This document shows positions 19,067 to 28,265 of a stretch of 64,000 nt of DNA, piece by piece. How positions within the stretch are numbered: the stretch's first letter is position 1; each line of letters opens with the position of its first letter. The notes under the pieces are model-generated. The model was not told the origin of the DNA. It saw only the letters and a program-made list of their open reading frames with translations, and made no database searches. The DNA comes from a virus: positions 1 to 64,000 of IMG/VR virus record IMGVR_UViG_3300044568_005111. One strand, given 5' to 3'. A program made the position numbers and the translations under genes.

Positions 19067-19080
19067 AGTATAATAACTAA
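19067..19080 (+). promoter_or_regulatory. AGTATTATAA-type promoter-like motif
   Basis: AGTATAATAACTAA just after the terminator and 17 bases before the ATG at 19098. The position between a terminator and a gene supports a promoter. Confidence 0.5.
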
Positions 19081-19097
19081 AATTAATTTCTTATTAT

Positions 19098-19373
19098 ATG
19101 AAAAATTCAATCGTAATCGGGCCTGTGCAAAAGGCTAAGCCCACTGCTGAGCGCACAATCATCATCAATGATCGCTTGTCTAAAATGAAAATCGGAAACT
19201 TTTTTGAAGTGACTGGTCTTTCAACTAAATCTGAAGTCATGAATTTTCGTGCATCAGTGCAATATTGCTCAAAGAAAAGAGACATTCGAGTAGCTACAAC
19301 TATGGAAAATGGTATTCTTAAAGTAGAACGAGTAAAAGCAAGTAAAACTAAAGAGTTATCCAAAGTACAATAA
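19098..19373 (+). CDS. Small basic protein, unknown
   Basis: A 91-residue basic protein. The core (SKMKIGNFFEVTGLSTKSEV followed by a YCSKKRDIRVAT strand) reads like a small DNA-binding or DNA-mimicking domain, as in some phage regulators. No family recognised. It stands alone behind its own promoter-like motif and ahead of the methyltransferase gene. Confidence 0.65.
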   Translation: MKNSIVIGPVQKAKPTAERTIIINDRLSKMKIGNFFEVTGLSTKSEVMNFRASVQYCSKKRDIRVATTMENGILKVERVKASKTKELSKVQ

Positions 19374-19391
19374 TCTAAATAAAACTTTTAA

Positions 19392-20192
19392 ATGGATACT
19401 CGAATAGATTTTAACACTGCCAAAAAGTTTGATCAACTTGAATTGATTGATTGGAAAACTAAATATGGTGATTTCCAATTTTATATCCGTAAAGGATTAA
19501 ATGAAATTAAGTACAATGTTGGTACAAACGTTTCAAAAAGTCCAAAAAGCGGCGAATATATTAAACCATTGACTTCCGCTGCGTATGGTCCAGAAATGGA
19601 TGTAAATGCAGTTTTTAATCAAGAAGATACATGGTTAGATATCGGTGGACATATTGGTCTTTTCGCAATTCGAATGGCTCGACAGTTTCCTAAAATCAAA
19701 GAAGTTATTCTATATGAAGCACTACCTCACAATGCATCTTTTGCTATAGAGAATATTAAAGTAAATGGTGTTGAGTCAAACTGTTCAATCGTACAAAAAG
19801 CAATTGTTCCAGGTGCAGAAGATTCAATTGATTTCTTTATTTCAAGTGACTCTGGAAAGCACTCAATTCTTCCAATTAGAGGTCGTGAGATCTTACACGT
19901 TCCAGCAATCAATATCAATGATGCAATTAACGAACATGGAGCAACTGCTATCAAAATGGATGTTGAGGGAGCTGAATATGAATTAATTAAAGCAGTCACT
20001 GACTGGTCTAAGGTTCGAGTAATTATTATTGAGTACCATTTTATGTACAAGCCATTGAAGACTAATCGTGTTCAAAAATTCCAAGAGATTACAGCTATCC
20101 TTGAACAAAACTTTGATGTTGTTCGTAAGATAGAGGCAGTTGAGTACGGTAAAAACTTTATCACTCACATTGTTGCGATTAAAAACGATTAA
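19392..20192 (+). CDS. FkbM-family methyltransferase
   Basis: A 266-residue SAM-dependent methyltransferase. Motif I is DTWLDIGGHIGLFAIRMAR, followed by an acidic strand (VILYEALPHNA). The FkbM hallmark is IKMDVEGAEYELI with the acidic pair near residue 190. FkbM enzymes O-methylate sugars and other small or surface-linked substrates. It precedes a glycosyltransferase-like gene, so both may modify a glycan on host surface, virion or DNA. The substrate is not visible from sequence. Confidence 0.85.
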   Translation: MDTRIDFNTAKKFDQLELIDWKTKYGDFQFYIRKGLNEIKYNVGTNVSKSPKSGEYIKPLTSAAYGPEMDVNAVFNQEDTWLDIGGHIGLFAIRMARQFPKIKEVILYEALPHNASFAIENIKVNGVESNCSIVQKAIVPGAEDSIDFFISSDSGKHSILPIRGREILHVPAININDAINEHGATAIKMDVEGAEYELIKAVTDWSKVRVIIIEYHFMYKPLKTNRVQKFQEITAILEQNFDVVRKIEAVEYGKNFITHIVAIKND

Positions 20193-20210
20193 GATCAACT
20201 AATTTAAAAA

Positions 20211-20240
20211 ATGGGCACCTAGATGGGTGCCCATTTTTAT
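20211..20240 (+). terminator. Intrinsic terminator
   Basis: Inverted repeat ATGGGCACC ... GGGTGCCCAT followed by TTTTTATTT, 18 bases after the methyltransferase stop. Confidence 0.85.
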
Positions 20241-20274
20241 TTAAAACCAACTACTAACTTTAAGTAAATAGTAT

Positions 20275-21333
20275 ATGAAAAGTTTATACGCATATTTTGG
20301 TCTACTTGACCTACATGACATTGATTCACCAGGACACTCATTATACCAAATAGGACTAGTTGATTCTTTAAGAGAATCCTTTGGAGAAGAAAAATTTGAC
20401 TTCTATTCCTATTATCCAGGAGAGATAATTAAATCTGCAAGTATTCAAGGTTTTCCAGATACTCAACTAGGTAGATTGTTTCATGAATATAGAACACGAC
20501 TCTTCGATCAGCCTATTCACAATATTGATGAGGTATTACAATTAATTTCTCAAAAAGCATATTCTAAATTATATTTAAAGGCTAGATTTAGAAATCTTTC
20601 AACTCTTTCTAAGAAATGGAAAGACTCTAGAGACTTTGATAGAATTATTGAGTGTGCGATAGATGCAGGATATTCAAAGACTGATATTATCATACTCGAT
20701 ACTGATCTTTCTCTTTCAGATACTTTTGTTGAGCAAACTAAAGATTTCGTAACTATCTTAATTCCATCAATCGATTTTCCAGGAATATCAAATATGTTCT
20801 TAGTAGACTGTATTGGCCTAAATATTGTGCAGTCTAAGAAAGGATTAAGTAGTGTCTTTTATGGAAATATCGATACTTCAAAATATAAAAGCGGAAACTC
20901 TAAGAGTGAGATTTTACTTGATTCTCTTAAATGGATAAGTCGCAATCATTGGTCAAAAGATGAAGAGCTTTATCTAATTTGTAAAAAGAATGATTTTGAC
21001 TCTCTTCCGAATATGCCCTCAGCTAATCATATTGATAGAAAAGATAGGAGTAAAATTTGGGAAACTTTAGAGTCATCTAGGCTCATGGTAAACATTACTA
21101 AAGAAAAATATAATGATCGAAAATTTATACCCGCTAGGATATTTGAGGCACTGATTTTTGGAATGGTCCCAATTTCGTATAAATTTAATTTTTTATGTCC
21201 AGCTTTTTCTTTCGATAATCTAGAAGATTTAGAGGAAATTTATATATACCTTAGTGAATGTGATACTGCTGGATTAGACCAAGCATACAAACACTTTGTA
21301 AACTGTTATATCGATAGTTTGAATATCGAGTAA
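20275..21333 (+). CDS. Glycosyltransferase-like protein (GT-B type, probable)
   Basis: A 352-residue protein. The N-terminus (LYAYFGLLDLHDIDSPGHSL) has the look of a GT-B nucleotide-sugar enzyme. Near the C-terminus, SRLMVNITKEKYNDRKFIPA then RIFEALIFGMVPISYK matches the usual GT-B donor-site pattern, in which an acidic/aromatic loop precedes an E-A-L-x-x-G-x-x-P-I turn. Phage enzymes of this kind glucosylate modified DNA bases or surface sugars. Acceptor unknown. It follows the FkbM gene but has its own short leader. Confidence 0.6.
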   Translation: MKSLYAYFGLLDLHDIDSPGHSLYQIGLVDSLRESFGEEKFDFYSYYPGEIIKSASIQGFPDTQLGRLFHEYRTRLFDQPIHNIDEVLQLISQKAYSKLYLKARFRNLSTLSKKWKDSRDFDRIIECAIDAGYSKTDIIILDTDLSLSDTFVEQTKDFVTILIPSIDFPGISNMFLVDCIGLNIVQSKKGLSSVFYGNIDTSKYKSGNSKSEILLDSLKWISRNHWSKDEELYLICKKNDFDSLPNMPSANHIDRKDRSKIWETLESSRLMVNITKEKYNDRKFIPARIFEALIFGMVPISYKFNFLCPAFSFDNLEDLEEIYIYLSECDTAGLDQAYKHFVNCYIDSLNIE

Positions 21334-21381
21334 TTACATCTTAGAGTATGCCGGATATAAATAACATAAACATCTGGCACT

Positions 21382-22659
21382 ATGAAAAAGTTATTACTCA
21401 CAGCAATTATGCTCATCTTATGGATACACTCATTTTCTCAATGTAGTAAGTATCAAGTATATGAGAGCTTTGGCACAACCTCAGTTCCTACACAAGGTGG
21501 AACCTGGACTCAAAATTCAGTAATCACATTAACTTCTCCAGTTAAAACTGGTATACGTTCAATTGGATTCAATGGATCAGGGGACTGGATCAGGACTCCG
21601 CAAATTGCTTCTCCTGAAATATTGTCCTTTTGGTATAGACGAAGTGCAAATGCTACTGCTTGGAATTGCGTAATTGAAACCTCTCCAAATGGTACAACTT
21701 GGACGTCTCGCGGAACCATTACCTCAATTACTACAACATATCAACAGTATTCATTAAATTTGGGTAGCTTAGGATTAACTAATGTGTATGTACGACTGCG
21801 AGATGCTCGAGTATCTGGTGCTCACGAAAGATATATTGATGATTTAGCGTGGACATCGACCAGTGTATTAAACAATAACCTATTACCTTTTTTATCAAAT
21901 TGTTCACAAACTATCTCCAGTAATACTATCATTACTGATCATGGAAGTTACTCGGATTCATACAATAATAATTTATTTCGAACTATTACATTTACTCCAT
22001 CTGACCCATCTAAAAAATTATTAGTTTCTTTTTCATTAGTCGATATTGAAACTGATTATGACTCTATTTATGTATATGATGGAGCAAATGGATCAGCTCC
22101 TTTACTTGCAACTCTAACTGGTACACTCTCCCCAATAGAATATATTGCTACTAATTCCGCTGGCCAATTAACTATTAGATTTGTAACTGACTTTTCAAAT
22201 ATAGGAATATGGGCTGGATTTGAGGCTACTCTAACGATGGTTACTCCTTTACCTGTTGAATTAATATATTTTGATGGTCAGGAATATCCTTCATTTAATA
22301 TATTAAAATGGTCAACTGCATCTGAACACAATTCAGATTACTTTAAAATAGAAAGAAGCAGTGATGGTATTACGTGGAGTAATATTGGCACTTCTCTTGC
22401 TTCGGGTAATAGTAGTACGGTAATCCACTATACTTATCTAGATACATTTAATGAGTACACTATCCATTATTATAGACTTGTCCAAGTAGATTATGACGGT
22501 CAATCTAAAACATACGATCCTATTTTATTAGATAATACTAGATCCTTTAAAACTGTAATTAAATACATTAATACGTTAGGACAGGAGGTCGATGCGACGA
22601 CTAAAGGGTTATTAATAAAAGTATATGAGGATGGCAGTCTAGAAAAAATATACAATTAA
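21382..22659 (+). CDS. Secreted CUB-domain protein with T9SS-like C-terminal domain
   Basis: A 425-residue protein with a signal peptide (MKKLLLTAIMLILWIHSFSQ). A jelly-roll-like region follows, then a CUB domain (CSQTISSNTIITDHGSYSDS to WAGFEATLT, residues about 175-290) with YDSIYVYDGANG. The last 130 residues match a host secreted-protein layout: LPVELIYFDGQE, a LKWSTASEHNSDYFKIERSS fibronectin-like block, and a tail TLGQEVDATTKGLLIKVYED. That tail resembles type IX secretion sorting domains of Bacteroidetes. It was probably acquired from a host. Export to the cell surface is inferred. Confidence 0.75.
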   Translation: MKKLLLTAIMLILWIHSFSQCSKYQVYESFGTTSVPTQGGTWTQNSVITLTSPVKTGIRSIGFNGSGDWIRTPQIASPEILSFWYRRSANATAWNCVIETSPNGTTWTSRGTITSITTTYQQYSLNLGSLGLTNVYVRLRDARVSGAHERYIDDLAWTSTSVLNNNLLPFLSNCSQTISSNTIITDHGSYSDSYNNNLFRTITFTPSDPSKKLLVSFSLVDIETDYDSIYVYDGANGSAPLLATLTGTLSPIEYIATNSAGQLTIRFVTDFSNIGIWAGFEATLTMVTPLPVELIYFDGQEYPSFNILKWSTASEHNSDYFKIERSSDGITWSNIGTSLASGNSSTVIHYTYLDTFNEYTIHYYRLVQVDYDGQSKTYDPILLDNTRSFKTVIKYINTLGQEVDATTKGLLIKVYEDGSLEKIYN

Positions 22660-22675
22660 GATAAATAATAAAAAA
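22660..22675 (+). promoter_or_regulatory. Late-promoter-like motif
   Basis: GATAAATAATAAAAAA, an exact match to the consensus, ten bases before the ATG at 22686. Confidence 0.55.
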
Positions 22676-22685
22676 GACTTAGTTT

Positions 22686-24509
22686 ATGTCGAGTTTAACA
22701 CTAAACGAGAGTCAGATTCAGCAATTAGACGCATTAAATTCAGTATTTGAAGCAGCTGAGCCTAGACTTTCTAAGATTCTTACCTTTGATAACTTAGTAA
22801 ATGAGGCACATGCCTTAAGAGTAATTGAATCAAATATTCCAGAAAGTTTACGATTTGACCTTCATCTAGATATGATATTAGGTGAAAGTAGTTATAATAT
22901 TGCTGATTACTATCGATCACTCTCTAATGGGACAAACTATATTTTAGAGGCAGCTCGAAAAGTATTACCTGATTCTCCATCAATCACTGAATCTATTGAG
23001 AGTCTTAAAGAGTACTTAGGTTCTTTACTAAATGAGGAGTCATTAACTTTAGGTATGCCAACCGATGTTATGTCAATGGCCGCTCCATTAAAGCCACGAA
23101 GTGGAGGTTTTTGGGGAACACTTAAAAGCCTATGGAATGCCGTTACTGAAGGAGGATCAGTTATAGGAATTATTCATTTTATAATCGATATTATTGGTTT
23201 AGTTGGTGACTTTATCTTTCCGGGAGTAGGTGTAGTTGCCGACATTATCAATGCAATTATTTATGCTATTCGTGGAGAATGGTTAATGTGTGCAATCTCA
23301 GTTATTGCAGCAGTAGTTATTGGAGCCGGCGATGCTCTAAAACTCGTTAGATTTGCGGCTAAGCCTGGACAAAAAGTATTAACTACTCTTGCAAAAGAAG
23401 GAGGATCTAAACAGGCAGCAGAGATGTTGGCAAAAATGCCAGCCAAAGAAAAAGGAGGAGTTATTAAACTTCTTACTGGAATTTTTGGAAATCTTGGTGG
23501 AGCTCTAGGAAAAGCTACTTCTCTATTTGGCCAGTTTGTTTCAGCATTCGGTAAAGTCACAAGCTACATTCCTGGATTAGGCGGAGCTTTAAAATGGATA
23601 TTTGATGGGCTTGGTAAAACGTTAACTAGTTTTGGAAAAAAAATGTCACTATGTAGTGCTAACTTTAAATTAGCAACATCTGCTTCTAAAAAAGCGGCAG
23701 CTACCGCCGTTGATGCTACACTTAAGGGCGGAGGAGACTTTGTATTTGATGGTCCTTGGGTAAAAGTATTTAATAAAGAGGGAAAACAGGTAGGTAAGTA
23801 TCCTGCTAAACAGTTTGAAAAGATCTCAGGTGAAGCTCTTGCTGAAATAACAGCTAAAAAGGCTGGTTCAAAGGAAGCATCTAAGATTCTATATAAGAAT
23901 GGTGATGATGTTGCTAAAGTGACTAAGACTTTAGAAAGTCCAGCAGTTCAAGCATCTATGAGAAAGAGAGCATATGCTTTCTTTGATACTACGTCATTTT
24001 GGAAAGGATCTAAAAGACTATTCAACATAAAAAATCTTTCATTCTTTATTGGTAAACAAATCTATAAAATAATTCATAAAACTGATTGGACTGATGGTAA
24101 AAAAAATAAGTGGTCTAAGCGAGAAGTTGAAGGTCACGGCAACGGCGCAATGAATGATTGGATTGGCGATAAGATAAAGGAAGAAGGAAAACAGGATAAA
24201 ATATTAATACTTGATTCATCTGATCAAGAAGTAGTAGACCGTGTAACAGATTACCAAAATCATTTTGCTAAGCTCAATAACGAGCGTAGTGTAATGCAGG
24301 TAGTCACTAAACAGTATGACAAGAATGGTCCAGGTGCAGAATTTGCAGATTTCTTTGATCAAGTCGCAAAAGGTGAAGTTACACGAGGTGGAGCCGGTGA
24401 TATGGTCGATCATACTATAGCAGATGAACTAAACGTCAAATCTAAACTTACTGAGAGTGTCGCTACGCTAGTTAGAAAAGTATCAAATTTTTCAGATTTT
24501 AATAGATGA
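22686..24509 (+). CDS. Large virion protein with hydrophobic pretoxin-like segment
   Basis: A 607-residue protein. It starts MSSLTLNESQ, a possible short packaging signature. Residues about 150-220 are hydrophobic with Gly turns (GSVIGIIHFIIDIIGLVGDF, then VVADIINAIIYAIRGEW and VVIGAGDALK). This block resembles the membrane-like pretoxin region of bacterial polymorphic toxins. The remainder is Lys/Ala-rich and helical, ending NFSDFNR. It could be an internal protein ejected with DNA that forms a membrane path. No catalytic toxin domain was recognised. Confidence 0.6.
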   Translation: MSSLTLNESQIQQLDALNSVFEAAEPRLSKILTFDNLVNEAHALRVIESNIPESLRFDLHLDMILGESSYNIADYYRSLSNGTNYILEAARKVLPDSPSITESIESLKEYLGSLLNEESLTLGMPTDVMSMAAPLKPRSGGFWGTLKSLWNAVTEGGSVIGIIHFIIDIIGLVGDFIFPGVGVVADIINAIIYAIRGEWLMCAISVIAAVVIGAGDALKLVRFAAKPGQKVLTTLAKEGGSKQAAEMLAKMPAKEKGGVIKLLTGIFGNLGGALGKATSLFGQFVSAFGKVTSYIPGLGGALKWIFDGLGKTLTSFGKKMSLCSANFKLATSASKKAAATAVDATLKGGGDFVFDGPWVKVFNKEGKQVGKYPAKQFEKISGEALAEITAKKAGSKEASKILYKNGDDVAKVTKTLESPAVQASMRKRAYAFFDTTSFWKGSKRLFNIKNLSFFIGKQIYKIIHKTDWTDGKKNKWSKREVEGHGNGAMNDWIGDKIKEEGKQDKILILDSSDQEVVDRVTDYQNHFAKLNNERSVMQVVTKQYDKNGPGAEFADFFDQVAKGEVTRGGAGDMVDHTIADELNVKSKLTESVATLVRKVSNFSDFNR

Positions 24510-25354
24510 AATTAAAAAATTTTAAAAGTTACTCAAGTCACTATTCAAAGGATCCAAAAAACTTTGAAAAAAGGATTGCTCTTGCCTCAACTGGTGGGGA
24601 GTCTCCATTATTTGATAACTATTCAACCTTTGAGGATACTCTAAGTATCGAAAAATCAGTTCCTGTCATAATTTGGGGTAATTTTAAATTTTCAAATATT
24701 AATGAAAATTTCTGTAGCGTAGTATATAACCAAAAAAATATTCCAACTAGAGACGAAATATCATCTGCTTTTCAAGAAGAGGACTTTATTCCAAATATAG
24801 TAAAGGATCGATCTTCAATAAAGAAGATGAAATTTCCAATCGTTGGGGTTTCCGGTGAAGACGAAGAGGAATTTAAAACATACGGACAATTTAAGAAATC
24901 TGAGAAATTCTTCAATCACTTTAGAGAAAAATTAACACCTACTTCTAGATTTGAAATATTAGTAGTGGATGATACACCAGTTCATGCACAAAAGAAGATT
25001 GCTAATACTCCATTTGATATTGACTTAAGTCGATGGAAACACCTAGGTGAAGCTGAGTCAATCTGTAAAAAGATTCACTCTAAATATTCTCCTGAATTCT
25101 ATATCGTAACTGTTCTTGAAGCTAATGGAAAAATCTATCTTGATTCAATTACTAGAAATGTAAATCTTACACCAGTGCAGAGCGTAAAATTATATGAATC
25201 TGCATATCAAAAATATTATGAAACTAGTCTACCTTCGTGGTTTAGAAAAAAGACATTTGACGATCATATAAAACCATACTATACTAAAAAGTATTATGAT
25301 ACTCTGCTATTTAAACCTACTGGAGTAATCGATTACCAGAAATACTTAGATTAA
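24506..25354 (+). CDS. Unknown protein, possible packaged protein
   Basis: A 282-residue protein overlapping the previous stop (ATGA). It begins MKLKNFKSYSSHYSKDP, partly like the packaging signature but lacking the L/I-x-E end. The rest is mixed alpha/beta with conserved-looking aromatic segments (YQKYYETSLPSWFRKKTFDD). No family recognised. Coupled translation with the upstream virion protein suggests a shared role. Confidence 0.6.
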   Translation: MKLKNFKSYSSHYSKDPKNFEKRIALASTGGESPLFDNYSTFEDTLSIEKSVPVIIWGNFKFSNINENFCSVVYNQKNIPTRDEISSAFQEEDFIPNIVKDRSSIKKMKFPIVGVSGEDEEEFKTYGQFKKSEKFFNHFREKLTPTSRFEILVVDDTPVHAQKKIANTPFDIDLSRWKHLGEAESICKKIHSKYSPEFYIVTVLEANGKIYLDSITRNVNLTPVQSVKLYESAYQKYYETSLPSWFRKKTFDDHIKPYYTKKYYDTLLFKPTGVIDYQKYLD

Positions 25355-25384
25355 TAATTATCAAACATAACTCTAAAGATAACA

Positions 25385-25879
25385 ATGTTAAGTTTTAACG
25401 ACTTTTTAAACGAAAAATGGGGAGAGGACATTCAATTAAAAGAGCGTCGTGCCGTCGGTATTGTAGTGTTATGGAATAACCGAATACTCTTGATCCATCC
25501 AACTAATTCATCGTGGAAGAAATCTACATGTGGAATACCTAAAGGTAAGCTTGAACAGGGCGAAGATTTTTTAGCTGGCGCTCTTAGAGAACTTGAAGAA
25601 GAGACTGGAATAAGATTAGACGCGTCTCAATTGGATCCAGAGCAACACAAAATTGATTTCTATAATCACAAGAATGAAGTCGATGGTCACTTAATATATT
25701 TTGTTTGCGAGATTATGGACCTCTCAGAAATAGGCCTGGTATCTGACCGACTACCTAAAAGTCAACTTCAATTAGAAGAGGTAGATTGGGGTAAATTTGT
25801 CACCGCGGAAGAAGCATATCCAATTATTTCTAGAAATCAAATGATCATTCTAGATAGACATCTTACTCTAAATAAATAA
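25385..25879 (+). CDS. Nudix hydrolase with packaging-type N-terminus
   Basis: A 164-residue protein. The Nudix box is complete: GKLEQGEDFLAGALRELEEE followed by TGI, fitting G-x5-E-x7-R-E-x-x-E-E-x-G. Nudix enzymes hydrolyse nucleoside diphosphates linked to another group, for example dinucleoside polyphosphates, ADP-ribose or capped RNA ends. The N-terminus MLSFNDFLNE followed by KWGED matches the putative capsid-targeting signature, so the enzyme may travel in the head. A cytoplasmic enzyme with a chance N-terminus is the alternative. Confidence 0.85.
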   Translation: MLSFNDFLNEKWGEDIQLKERRAVGIVVLWNNRILLIHPTNSSWKKSTCGIPKGKLEQGEDFLAGALRELEEETGIRLDASQLDPEQHKIDFYNHKNEVDGHLIYFVCEIMDLSEIGLVSDRLPKSQLQLEEVDWGKFVTAEEAYPIISRNQMIILDRHLTLNK

Positions 25880-25897
25880 CTAAAATACTTTAATTTT

Positions 25898-27277
25898 GTG
25901 AGTTTACTTAATTTCAATACATGGCATAGTTTAAATGAAGCAGTTACATTTGATAAGAGTGCAAATTATGCAGATAAAACATTTGGTTATCCAGTAGGAG
26001 CAGTAGATACAACTAAAGTTTTTCTAGGCGGGACTGGTAGTGATTGGGGCGGTAGCATGCAACGAGCTCTATGGTTTGCGAGAACAGCAGACGATTGGGC
26101 AAAGTCAAATGGAAAAAATGGAAGTCTAATCAGCTCTCAAAAAAGATCTAGGGTCTTGACTGCTTCCGGTAATACCTCAGACCACTATAAAGGAAACAAT
26201 AATACATATGCAGTAGATATTGCTGCTTCTGGAACAGAAGGTGATACTTTGCTTGCATACATAATGGAAAAGTTTGGGCATCCTGAATATAAAGGAGGTT
26301 CATGGTTTAATATCACAATTGATGGCTATCGATATCAAGTAGGATGGAAAGTAAAAAACCATTTTGACCACATTCATGTTGGTGTAAAGAGGACAGTCGG
26401 TGAAAGAATAGAATCAGCAGTTAATAAAGTAAAGGAGTCGCTAGGTGCAAAGCTAGTAAAAAATCCAAAGATTGCCGAATGGTTAAAGAAAAACATACCT
26501 AATGCAGTGACTAGTGAAAAACTTGATAGTATTTTAGCGGCTGATCCTAAGACATTTGAATGGTTCAAAAGGACCTTTAACTTAAATGATGCTGGTGATT
26601 CACTAGTCTCGACTGACCTGACTACTGCAAATATAAAATCTAATTATACTGGAGAAAAAGCAACCAACATTAATTTATTAGTTAATGAAATAACTGCTCT
26701 TGGCGTCACCAATAAATATGCAATAGTCGGTATGTTATCTACTATAGGCAAGGAGAGCGGATTTGTTCCTAAGAATGAGATCCCATATAAGTCAACCAGT
26801 AATGCACGAATTCGAAAAATATTTGGATCCAGAGTAAAAGGATTAACTGACGATGAGTTAACTGCCCTAAAAAACAATGATATTAAGTTTTGGGATCGAG
26901 TATATGGATCAGATGATCCTACTGGAAAGTCACAACAGTATGGAAATAATAATCCTGGAGATGGAGCCAAATACTTAGGTCGAGGTTTTAATGGAATTAC
27001 ATTTAAAAGTAACTATAAAAAATATGGTGATGCAATCGGAATGGATCTTGTCGCTAATCCTGAATCTCTAAATGATCCAGCAGTTGCAGCAAAGGCTGCC
27101 GTAAAATTCTTGTTAAATGGACTAAAAACCAAAGGTATTGACCCAAATAGTTTTACTGATAAAAAAGATGCTATTCATGCATTCGTACAAGTAAACGCTG
27201 GGCTTGGTTCAAATATCGAAGGTTCTGAGACTCTTGCAAATGCAATAAAAGTATCAGATAATTTTAATCTAGCCTAA
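25898..27277 (+). CDS. Two-domain peptidoglycan hydrolase (peptidase-like + GH19-like)
   Basis: A 459-residue protein from a GTG start. The N-terminus MSLLNFNTWHSLNEAVTF carries the packaging signature. Residues about 30-170 resemble an M15/VanY-type peptidase: TSDHYKGNNNTYAVDIAAS supplies an H-x6-D-like metal pair and FDHIHVGV the last His. Residues about 250-455 are GH19-like lysozyme (IVGMLSTIGKESGF with the catalytic Glu, GAKYLGRGFNGITFKSNYKK). Both could cut cell wall during DNA entry if packaged, or during lysis. A dedicated endolysin exists at 50307, which favours an entry role here. Confidence 0.75.
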   Translation: MSLLNFNTWHSLNEAVTFDKSANYADKTFGYPVGAVDTTKVFLGGTGSDWGGSMQRALWFARTADDWAKSNGKNGSLISSQKRSRVLTASGNTSDHYKGNNNTYAVDIAASGTEGDTLLAYIMEKFGHPEYKGGSWFNITIDGYRYQVGWKVKNHFDHIHVGVKRTVGERIESAVNKVKESLGAKLVKNPKIAEWLKKNIPNAVTSEKLDSILAADPKTFEWFKRTFNLNDAGDSLVSTDLTTANIKSNYTGEKATNINLLVNEITALGVTNKYAIVGMLSTIGKESGFVPKNEIPYKSTSNARIRKIFGSRVKGLTDDELTALKNNDIKFWDRVYGSDDPTGKSQQYGNNNPGDGAKYLGRGFNGITFKSNYKKYGDAIGMDLVANPESLNDPAVAAKAAVKFLLNGLKTKGIDPNSFTDKKDAIHAFVQVNAGLGSNIEGSETLANAIKVSDNFNLA

Positions 27278-27322
27278 AACCTGAACAGATTATTTAGTTT
27301 AATACTCTAAAATATTAAACAT

Positions 27323-27814
27323 ATGTCTGAAGAAACAATCAACATCGAAGAACAAGAAGTATTAATCGAAGATACTCAATCTGAAACTATGCCAGAATCT
27401 GAAGGAGTGGTAGAAGAACCTCAAGCCGAACTTAGTGAATTAGATAAAGCCATTCAAGCTAGAATGGGTCATTTTGCTATCAATATTTCACCAGCTGACC
27501 TGAAATATATTAAGAACTTGCTAAATAACAAGATCGAATGGAAAGGTCCAAATGAGGCTTATTTAATGCTAATGGCTCTTCTCTCTATCTCTAGCGAGCT
27601 TAAGGAGAGAGATTCATCATCAAATGAAAGATTACAAGTACAGTTGCCTTCAACTACCTTAGAATCAATCAACTTCTTCTTAAATCGTGTTACTGGTAAA
27701 GGCGAAGAATCTGCACATAGACTGTTCGCAGTGTCAATGTTACTTCGACCATCAATGGAAGAAATTAAAAAACTTGACGAAACTATCGAAAAGTTACAAT
27801 CTGAGGAAAAATAA
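27323..27814 (+). CDS. Unknown acidic protein
   Basis: A 163-residue protein with an acidic, Glu/Gln-rich N-terminal 50 residues and a helical C-terminal domain (SPADLKYIKNLLNNKIEWKG). No family recognised. The stop at 27814 is followed by a late-type motif serving the next gene. Confidence 0.65.
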   Translation: MSEETINIEEQEVLIEDTQSETMPESEGVVEEPQAELSELDKAIQARMGHFAINISPADLKYIKNLLNNKIEWKGPNEAYLMLMALLSISSELKERDSSSNERLQVQLPSTTLESINFFLNRVTGKGEESAHRLFAVSMLLRPSMEEIKKLDETIEKLQSEEK

Positions 27815-27825
27815 ATCTATCCTTA

Positions 27826-27840
27826 GATAAATAATAAAAA
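27826..27840 (+). promoter_or_regulatory. Late-promoter-like motif
   Basis: GATAAATAATAAAAA, the exact consensus, twelve bases before the ATG at 27853. Confidence 0.55.
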
Positions 27841-27852
27841 AGTTTATTAAAG

Positions 27853-28197
27853 ATGAAAGTAAAGAACTTTGCAGGATTTATGAAAACGCGCAAAATGAAT
27901 GAGAACGAGGAATATTCAGAAAACCAATATGGTACTGATGAATATGGCGATGGCGAGTTCGAAGCAGGTATGTATGGAGCTAATCCAGAAGACGAAGAAG
28001 AGCCAGAAGAGGGTGCTGAAGAAGGTGCTGAAGAAGGTGAAGAAGAGTTGACAATGGAAGATCTTAAAGCGATGATTGACGATCTTACTGAAAGAGTTAA
28101 GAAACTTGAGCCAGAAGAGGAAGAAGAACCTGAAGAAGGAGAAGAGGGAGCTGAAGGCGAAGAAGATGCTGAAGGCGAAGCTGAACCTGCCGTATAA
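27853..28197 (+). CDS. Glu-rich protein with packaging-type N-terminus
   Basis: A 114-residue protein. It opens MKVKNFAGFMKTRKMNENEE, close to the packaging signature, and then is mostly Glu with Gly, Ala and Asp. A short helix LKAMIDDLTERVKKLEP is shared with the gene at 28294. Glu-rich internal proteins occur in T4-like head cores. The two genes look like diverged copies. No enzymatic domain. Confidence 0.65.
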   Translation: MKVKNFAGFMKTRKMNENEEYSENQYGTDEYGDGEFEAGMYGANPEDEEEPEEGAEEGAEEGEEELTMEDLKAMIDDLTERVKKLEPEEEEEPEEGEEGAEGEEDAEGEAEPAV

Positions 28198-28222
28198 TTC
28201 ATAAATCACTTAATTAAGAAAC

Positions 28223-28252
28223 TAAAGCGAATGGAAACATTCGCTTTTTTAG
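28223..28252 (+). terminator. Intrinsic terminator
   Basis: Inverted repeat AAAGCGAATG ... CATTCGCTTT followed by TTTTAGTTT, between the two related acidic genes. Confidence 0.85.
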
Positions 28253-28265
28253 TTTATCCAAATAA

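Noticed and set aside
27783-28209. Ser/Phe-rich minus-strand frames
   Set aside because: They are the antisense of Glu-rich codons in the gene at 27853 and are not independent genes.
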